Shown: positions 58,706 through 64,000 of the stretch, piece by piece
Position numbering within the stretch: position 1 is the stretch's first letter
How the letters are laid out: the number at the start of each line of letters is the position of its first letter
Assembly (NCBI GenBank): GCA_964348275.1
Contig: CAYGBT010000008.1
Coordinates: 30,398-94,397, forward strand
Direction: 5' to 3'
Origin: CSP1-5 sp964348275
Lineage (GTDB): Bacteria; Methylomirabilota; Methylomirabilia; Methylomirabilales; CSP1-5
Length of the DNA stretch: 64,000 nt
The notes under the pieces: model-generated
Database searches by the model: none
The model's input: the letters and a program-made list of their open reading frames with translations, nothing else
Told to the model about the DNA's origin: nothing
Made by a program: the position numbers and the translations under genes

Positions 58706-60166
58706 CTAGAGGCCCAGGGAGATAAACTTGACCTCGAGAAACTCCTCGATCCCCTCCCGGCCTCCTTCTCGGCCGACCCCACTCTCTTTAAATCCTCCAA
58801 ACGGGGCTTGAGGAACCGAGGGACTGCCATCGTTGACCCCGATGATTCCGTACTCCAGCTGCTCCGCTACCCGGATGCAGCGGCTCACATTCTGGCTATA
58901 GAAGTAAGCTGCGAGACCGTAGCGTGTGTCGTTGGCGGCGTGAATCGCCTCGGCTTCATCCCGAAAAGGGATCAGGGGAGCCACCGGGCCAAAGGTTTCC
59001 TCTTCCAGAATTCGCATCCCCTTCCTGACATCGGTGAGGACGGTCGGTTCAAAGAAGCGCCCTCGGGCGAACTCCGCCTCGGTTCGCGGCTTACCACCCG
59101 TGAGGACCTTGGCACCCCCGGCAACGGCGTCCTCGACGTGGGTGCAGACCTTCTTGAACCCTTGCTCGTCAATCAATGGGCCGACATGTACGCCCTCTTC
59201 CAGGCCGTTTCCCACCTTCAACTGCTTCACCCGCTCGACGAGCTTGGCCGCGAACGGCTCGAGAATCGATTCGTGGACGTAAATGCGGTTGGCACAGATA
59301 CAAGTTTGCCCCATGTTCCGGAACTTCGAGGCCACCGCTCCGACCACGGCCTTGTCCACATCGGCATCCTCGAAGACGATGAAGGGGGCGTGCCCCCCCA
59401 ACTCTAACGAGACCCGCTTGACGTGATCCGCCGAGCCCCGCATCAGAAGCTTCCCGACTTCAGTCGAGCCGGTAAACGTGATCATCCGGACCAGCGGGTT
59501 CTCTAAGAACTCTCGCCCCACCCCGCCCGGGTCCAGCGTGGTGATGAGATTAACTACGCCCGCCGGGAAACCCGCCTCTTCAAAGATTTTGAACAGGGCA
59601 ATCGCGGTGAGAGGGGTCTGCTCGGCCGGTTTGAGCACCACCGTACATCCCGCCGCCAGGGCCGGCGCAATCTTTCGCAATACCATGGCGGCAGGGAAAT
59701 TCCAGGGCGTTATGGCCGCCACCACCCCCACCGGCTGCTTGACGACCATGAGACGCTTGTGCGCCACCGAAGAGGGAATGGTCTCGCCGTAGACTCGCTT
59801 GCTCTCCTCGGCATACCACGTGACAAATCCGGCGGAATACTCGATCTCTCCTCGCGACTCGAACAGCGGCTTGCCCTGCTCGGACGTCAGGAGCCGAGCC
59901 AAGGCCTCTTTTCGCTCGAGCATGAGGTCTCTCGCCTTGAAGAGGAGCTTGGCCCGCTGGGGGGCGGCCAACGTTGACCATTCCGGGAAGGCTCCATAGG
60001 CCGCTTCGACGGCTTGGGCGGCATCCTGAGGTCCCGCATCGGCGATCTCCGTGAGCGTCTCACCGGTCGCGGGGTTATGGACCGGAAAAGTGCGGCGGCT
60101 CGCGGCATCAACCCATAGGCCACCGATGTAGTTTTGACCCTTGCCTTCTGTTGCCAAACCAGCCAT
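58706..60166 (-). CDS. gabD: NAD(P)-dependent succinate-semialdehyde dehydrogenase
   Basis: 486 residues, full-length aldehyde dehydrogenase. NYIGGLWVDA, ITPWNFPAAMVLRKIAPALA (coenzyme site), ELGGHAPFIVFEDADVD (general base Glu) and FRNMGQTCICANRIYV (catalytic Cys). The GQTC[IV]CANR block and KESGVGREGG end are characteristic of GabD-type enzymes. It feeds succinate into the TCA cycle. A promoter at 60226-60254 serves it. Confidence 0.9.
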   Translation of the reverse strand: MAGLATEGKGQNYIGGLWVDAASRRTFPVHNPATGETLTEIADAGPQDAAQAVEAAYGAFPEWSTLAAPQRAKLLFKARDLMLERKEALARLLTSEQGKPLFESRGEIEYSAGFVTWYAEESKRVYGETIPSSVAHKRLMVVKQPVGVVAAITPWNFPAAMVLRKIAPALAAGCTVVLKPAEQTPLTAIALFKIFEEAGFPAGVVNLITTLDPGGVGREFLENPLVRMITFTGSTEVGKLLMRGSADHVKRVSLELGGHAPFIVFEDADVDKAVVGAVASKFRNMGQTCICANRIYVHESILEPFAAKLVERVKQLKVGNGLEEGVHVGPLIDEQGFKKVCTHVEDAVAGGAKVLTGGKPRTEAEFARGRFFEPTVLTDVRKGMRILEEETFGPVAPLIPFRDEAEAIHAANDTRYGLAAYFYSQNVSRCIRVAEQLEYGIIGVNDGSPSVPQAPFGGFKESGVGREGGREGIEEFLEVKFISLGL

Positions 60167-60225
60167 GATCCTGCTCCGTTTATTGACGAGGGATTTTTCG
60201 GAAGAAAGGGGAGTTCTTTTGGCCG

Positions 60226-60254
60226 AGTATAGACGCCGAGTCCAGTCGTGTCAA
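60226..60254 (-). promoter_or_regulatory. Sigma-70 promoter of the gabD-like gene
   Basis: On the minus strand TTGACA (60254-60249), 17 bases, TATACT (60231-60226), 60 bases before the start codon. Confidence 0.8.
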
Positions 60255-60285
60255 GGAGTTGTTGCCCGGTAGGATGCGCTCAGGC

Positions 60286-60597
60286 CTATTCCGCGAGGAT
60301 GATGCGACCGGCAATGAACGCGATCAGGAGGCCGAGAACCCAGAGCCAAGGGAAGGTTCCGATGTAGTACCAGGAAACGAAGGGATACGCCGGAGCGGAG
60401 AGGGGGACCAATGAGACGGCAAAGAGGGCCCCCATGATCCCAAAAATCTCCAAATACCCCGAGACCATGAAACCGAACACGACCGTCATGAGGACCACCC
60501 AGCTCATCCCCAGGCAGAATCCCCAGAACTGCGGTCCCCGCTTTCGAAAAGATTCGGTCATGACAAGCCAAACTGAGGGGGGCAACTCACCTTCCAC
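60286..60597 (-). CDS. Small membrane protein of unknown function
   Basis: 103 residues with three membrane helices (about 24-48, 50-66, 78-100): WGFCLGMSWVVLMTVVFGFM, IMGALFAVSLVPLSAP, WVLGLLIAFIAGRIILAE. No metal or redox motif. The family is not recognised. Confidence 0.6.
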   Translation of the reverse strand: MEGELPPSVWLVMTESFRKRGPQFWGFCLGMSWVVLMTVVFGFMVSGYLEIFGIMGALFAVSLVPLSAPAYPFVSWYYIGTFPWLWVLGLLIAFIAGRIILAE

Positions 60598-60639
60598 CGG
60601 CAGATCGGATCGAAAGCATACAGGGAGACGGTCACCACG

Positions 60640-60882
60640 TCAACTCCCCGGCTTTTCGAATTCCGCTGCCGGGAGACGACGCCTGAGCCACTCGTCCAAC
60701 GCTTCTTCAAGACAGGCTTCGAGGCTCCGTTCCTCCATGACGAGGAGGCGACTCACTTTCTTCACTAATGGGGCACTCAGAAAGACCGTGATTCGTCTCC
60801 GAGCTCCCGAGCGCCGATGGCGCCGACCCCGCCGAACCTGCCGCTTTGCCCGCGGCGTCGGCCCTCTCTTGCGACCAGGCAT
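60640..60882 (-). CDS. Small basic protein, ribbon-helix-helix-like
   Basis: 80 residues. The first half is Arg/Lys-rich, then RRRITVFLSAPLVKKVSRLL and MEERSLEACLEEALDEWLRR, a strand followed by two helices as in RHH DNA-binding proteins. ATG 60882 has GGGAGCAG upstream. No toxin partner is adjacent. Confidence 0.5.
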   Translation of the reverse strand: MPGRKRGPTPRAKRQVRRGRRHRRSGARRRITVFLSAPLVKKVSRLLVMEERSLEACLEEALDEWLRRRLPAAEFEKPGS

Positions 60883-60993
60883 CTTACTGCTCCCTTGTGG
60901 TAGCAGGCAGCAACCAGCTGTCAGCAAAGACTCTGAGCTTCCCAGGTTCCCGGCTTCCTAGCCACCCATCACCAGTTACCAACCACCAATCAC

Positions 60994-61058
60994 CAACCAG
61001 AGACTTCGGACATCGGACTTCGGACCGTGAACTGTGAACCATGAACCGTGAACTAGTT
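60994..61058. repeat. Dispersed intergenic repeat beside the S1/P1-like gene
   Basis: ACTTCGGACATCGGACTTCG followed by GACCGTGAACTGTGAACCATGAACCGTGAACTA, both word types of the family. The bases before it (60966-60998) repeat CACCAGTTACCAACCACCAATCACCAACCAG-like words. Confidence 0.6.
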
Positions 61059-61912
61059 TAGGGAATCTCGGGCCGGCCGGCCTCGATCCAGGCGCTATAC
61101 CACAGGCTTCCGAGATCCGTGGCCGCCTGCGCCATGCTGAGCTTGGCCAGCTTACCGGCAAAGACATGCAAGGCCGCGTAGTAGGCGTCGCCATAGCCGG
61201 GCACTCCCTGGCTCGCCAAGGTGTCGGCGCGCAGGAGGTTGTCCACCCAAATATAACTGTCAATGAGGTAGTCGAAGGTGAAGGCCATCGGATCGGTAGC
61301 CCGCTGAGCCGGTTGAGTGAACGCGGCCAGATCCTCATATTGCGCGATGTGCCGGCGAATCATTTCGTCCTCAAAGCGCGTGTGGATTCCGCGATTCCCG
61401 GTTAGCTGGCCATCGTGATTGGTCGTGGTGTGAAGCGGTTGGTGCCCATCCGCCACATAGTGGCCCAGATGCGCCGCGATTCGCGGCACGCGCTTCCAGT
61501 CCGAGGCGCGCATGGCCTCTACCAGGTCCCGATAGAGCTCACCGGTCCGCCACGGCAAGAGGCCGGCCCCTTCCAGCCGCTTTCGGCCATATTTTGCCAG
61601 GGCTTTCTCACGGTCCCGGGGAATTTCGTGAAAGGGAAAGCGATCCAGCTCGTCTAAGTCGAACCAGTGGCGGATCCGCTCCGCTTCCTTCTCCTGATCC
61701 GTGCCGACCGTATCGGGTTCCTTGCCGTGCTCGCCGATGAAGGCCTGGTGTCGCATGAAGAAGCGCCGGAGCGGCTCGGGCAGGGTGGTACAGGCCGCCC
61801 GGTTGATGAGGACATGCGCCCCTCCGCTCCAGGGATACGCGGGCAGGGGCCATGATACTCCCAGGACCGCCGTCAGCATGAGGGAACACCACGCAGATCG
61901 CTGTCGCTTCAT
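61058..61912 (-). CDS. Exported S1/P1-nuclease-like zinc protein
   Basis: 284 residues. A signal peptide ends before WSGGAHVLINRAA, the Trp expected at the mature N-terminus of S1/P1 nucleases and phospholipase C. The zinc ligands are in IAAHLGHYVADGHQPLHTTT with further His/Asp in RHWFDLDELDRFPFHEIP and RGIHTRFEDEM. Could cleave nucleic acid or phospholipid outside the cytoplasm. ATG 61933 is an alternative start. Confidence 0.75.
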   Translation of the reverse strand: MKRQRSAWCSLMLTAVLGVSWPLPAYPWSGGAHVLINRAACTTLPEPLRRFFMRHQAFIGEHGKEPDTVGTDQEKEAERIRHWFDLDELDRFPFHEIPRDREKALAKYGRKRLEGAGLLPWRTGELYRDLVEAMRASDWKRVPRIAAHLGHYVADGHQPLHTTTNHDGQLTGNRGIHTRFEDEMIRRHIAQYEDLAAFTQPAQRATDPMAFTFDYLIDSYIWVDNLLRADTLASQGVPGYGDAYYAALHVFAGKLAKLSMAQAATDLGSLWYSAWIEAGRPEIP

Positions 61913-62151
61913 TTTCCGAAACGCGAAGTGCATACGAAGACTGTGCCATAGGGACCGGAACAATCCAACAGAAAAGGGACAGGAACCGTTGCCTCCCTCG
62001 CCCACGAACCGACCGATGCGCGCTGGGGGGGCGGGGCATCCACCCTTGGGAGTATGGTGACGATTGATGTGAACGATGAAAATTCGTGGCACAGATATTG
62101 CTCATTGCGAAAGCTGCCACAGCCGTCTTCAACCGACAAGGACAACAAGAT

Positions 62152-62691
62152 ATGGGGGATAAAGCTATGGGGATACGGTGTCTCGGTTTATTCATCTTCG
62201 GTGCGGCGACCCTTTTTGCTGCGGGCTGCTCTCCGCCATCCACGCCAGCTGCCGAGCTGAAACATTTTCCCATCAATGACCTGGAAGGGATCATCACTCA
62301 GTCGAATGTCCAGCTTGACCGACAGATTTCAAGTGATGGAGGCGGTTCCCTTCGAATCGACGCCACGCAGCCGACTGTCGTGCGCTTATTCGAAGTGGGC
62401 GACGTGGACATCGAAAACGCCCGACTCATTTACCAGGCGAAGCTTCGCACCGAAGGGGTGAATGGCCAGGTATACCTCGAGATGTGGTGTCATTTCCCCG
62501 GACAAGGGGAATTCTTTTCGCGCGGACTTCAGACGCCTCTCAGCGGAACCACGGACTGGACAACTGAAGAGACTCCGTTCTTTCTCAAACAGGGAGAGAA
62601 TCCGGACAATATTAAACTGAACCTGGTCATCAACGGGACCGGTACGGCCTGGATTGACGATATTCGACTGTTGAAAGGACCACTGAAATAG
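62152..62691 (+). CDS. Lipoprotein of unknown function, jelly-roll-like
   Basis: 179 residues. A lipobox AAGCS (about 25-29) marks a lipoprotein. The mature part looks like a carbohydrate-binding-module-type sandwich: SLRIDATQPTVVRLFEVGDV, LIYQAKLRTEGVNGQVYLEM, WIDDIRLLKGPLK. Divergent from the S1/P1-like gene. ATG 62167 is an alternative start. Confidence 0.62.
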   Translation: MGDKAMGIRCLGLFIFGAATLFAAGCSPPSTPAAELKHFPINDLEGIITQSNVQLDRQISSDGGGSLRIDATQPTVVRLFEVGDVDIENARLIYQAKLRTEGVNGQVYLEMWCHFPGQGEFFSRGLQTPLSGTTDWTTEETPFFLKQGENPDNIKLNLVINGTGTAWIDDIRLLKGPLK

Positions 62692-62757
62692 GCAACGATA
62701 TCCCCTCCACGCCTCTCTGCCATTCCCTCGTTTCACAACCCCACTTTGCGTAAGTCC

Positions 62758-62786
62758 TTGACAGTTGGGCCTTTCTTGACTATTAT
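62758..62786 (+). promoter_or_regulatory. Sigma-70 promoter of the aconitase gene
   Basis: TTGACA (62758-62763), 17 bases, TATTAT (62781-62786); TATAAT also occurs at 62784-62789. The transcript would carry a leader of about 225 bases. Confidence 0.7.
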
Positions 62787-62794
62787 AATGATGT

Positions 62795-62900
62795 CAAGTG
62801 GGAGGGCCTGACCGCGCCTCCGGCTCACCGGTCAGCCTGAGTGTAAGCAGTACTTCGGGACGCCCGGGGGCCCTCTTCCTCGGGCGTTTGCTATTTTCCT
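62795..62900 (+). promoter_or_regulatory. Structured 5' leader of the aconitase gene with a terminator-like hairpin
   Basis: Hairpin 1: CTGACCG (62808-62814) with CGGTCAG (62829-62835). Hairpin 2: ACGCCCG (62860-62866) with CGGGCGT (62881-62887), followed by TTGCTATTTTCC, which looks like an intrinsic terminator before the coding region. The pair suggests attenuation or an unnamed riboswitch. No known riboswitch class was recognised. The rest of the gap (to 63017) shows no gene. Confidence 0.5.
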
Positions 62901-63017
62901 CAAACGAGCGTTATTCTGCTGATTTTCGACCTCATCAGGTTCACCACAGCGCACCAGATGCGATAGAACAACAGGTGCATCAACCGGTACAGTCTATTTG
63001 TCACAGGGGAGACAGAC

Positions 63018-64000
63018 GATGGCCAAGAAGAGCAAGGGCTCACGAGCCGCACGCGCCTCGTTCGACACCGACAGCGGTCCCGCCATTATCTATCGTCTCG
63101 ATACCTTGGAAAAGGCAGGCCTGGGATCGACCTCGCGGCTTCCTTTCTCGATCAAGGTGTTGCTGGAAGCGGTGTTGCGGAATTGCGACGGAGCACTGAT
63201 CAGCGAAGAGGATGTGGTTGCCCTGGCGAGCTGGCAGGCGGCAAAGCACGACAATCGTGAGGTGCCGTTCAAACCAGCCCGCGTGGTTCTCCAGGACTTC
63301 ACCGGAGTGCCGGCCGTGGTGGACCTTGCTGCCATGCGCTCGGCGATGAAACGGTTGGGAGGCAATCCCGCCAAAATCAATCCCGCCGTCCCGGTCGACC
63401 TGGTGATCGACCACTCGGTGCAGGTGGACTTCTTTGGGTCGCCAGACGCCCTCGAGCGGAACGCGGAAATCGAGTTCGAGCGGAACCGCGAACGGTATGA
63501 GTTTCTCCGCTGGGGCCAAAAGGCCTTTGACAATTTCCGGGTTGTTCCGCCCGCCACCGGCATCGTGCATCAGGTCAACCTGGAATTTTTGGCCAAGGTC
63601 GTGCTGGCCCGTAAGCAAGCTGAGGACCTGCTGCTTTTCCCCGACACGCTGGTGGGCACCGACTCTCACACCACGATGATCAACGGACTCGGCGTGCTCG
63701 GCTGGGGTGTAGGAGGCATCGAGGCTGAGGCGGTCATGCTGGGTCAGCCGCTCTATTTCCTTACTCCACAGGTGGTAGGCTTCAAGCTTCACGGACGGCT
63801 GCCCGAAGGAGTGACGGCCACGGACTTAGTCCTCACGGTGACCCAGATGCTCAGGAAGAAGGGGGTGGTGGATAAGTTTGTTGAGTTTTATGGAAGCGGT
63901 CTCTCCCAAATGACCCTCCCTGACCGGGCCACGGTCGCCAACATGGCACCCGAGTACGGCGCCACCATGGGCTTCTTCCCCGTGGATGAGGAAACCCTGC
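63018..64000 (+). CDS. acnA: Aconitate hydratase, AcnA/IRP type, 3' end outside window
   Basis: The first 327 residues are visible and the frame runs off the window. PFSIKVLLEAVLRN, VVLQDFTGVPAVVDLAAMR, VDLVIDHSVQVDFFG, ATGIVHQVNLEFL and GTDSHTTMINGLGVLGWGVGG are the family blocks. It interconverts citrate and isocitrate in the TCA cycle; the cluster cysteines lie beyond the end. A structured leader precedes it. Confidence 0.93.

Noticed and set aside
1..64000. tRNA, rRNA, CRISPR arrays, insertion sequences
   Set aside because: Gaps between genes were read by eye and no cloverleaf, regular spaced repeat array, transposase or terminal inverted repeats with target duplication were seen. A covariance search was not possible.

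Overview
The window is a GC-rich stretch of a Gram-negative bacterial chromosome. An outer-membrane-type protein, lipoproteins, Lgt, many exported cytochromes c and periplasmic thioredoxins point to a respiring diderm. Ferredoxin-dependent 2-oxoacid oxidoreductase, short core-type methionine synthases and dense c-type cytochrome and copper functions would suit a deep-branching lineage such as NC10/Methylomirabilota or relatives. That placement is inference only; no rRNA gene is present.

Layout. (1) 1-4.4 kb: the 3' part of a sigma-54 response regulator, a receiver-only regulator, a probable oriC (DnaA boxes at 1858-1931) and dnaA. Convergent to dnaA is an ArsM-like SAM methyltransferase with an in-frame TGA at the position of a conserved catalytic cysteine, followed at once by a bacterial SECIS-like hairpin; I read it as a selenoprotein. 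(2) 4.4-42 kb: a long, almost entirely plus-strand metal, thiol and electron-transfer island. It holds TlpA/CcdA/DsbA thiol proteins, two CopA Cu+ ATPases (one with an N-terminal YHS domain), free YHS and HMA proteins, cupredoxin-like proteins, a Met-rich exported protein, a CorE-like ECF sigma factor with a Cys-rich tail, ICMT-like membrane methyltransferases, a Rieske protein, DUF1573 proteins, mono-, di- and tetraheme cytochromes, and an HlyD/ABC exporter. A family of three ~90-aa exported proteins with TTG starts and a proline-rich tail sits before three of its sub-clusters. (3) 42-45 kb: small miscellaneous genes, including a nonsense-interrupted DUF1569/DinB-like gene and an SDR. (4) 45-62 kb: mostly minus strand. 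It holds a thioesterase, a 30-codon bS22-like ribosomal protein, a tandem pair of half-length MetE-like proteins, a peroxiredoxin, an operon iscS-iscA/erpA-nuoB-korA-korB from a perfect consensus promoter to a strong terminator, then a second nuoB with moaA, a FAD oxidase and an M24 peptidase, gabD and an S1/P1-nuclease-like protein. (5) 62-64 kb: a lipoprotein gene and aconitase (cut by the window end) behind a structured leader.

A dispersed repeat made of GTTCACAG/CTGTGAAC-like and TCGGACATCGGA-like words lies in several minus-strand intergenic gaps. One copy lies in frame inside the second CopA gene.

How the genes fit together: the island looks like a periplasmic copper, thiol and cytochrome-maturation module. 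Copper efflux (CopA, ABC exporter), copper-binding carriers (cupredoxins, Met-rich, YHS, DUF302), thiol reductants (TlpA, CcdA, DsbA) and c-type cytochromes sit together under candidate metal-responsive regulators (MarR, CorE-like ECF). No rRNA, tRNA, CRISPR array or insertion sequence was recognised.
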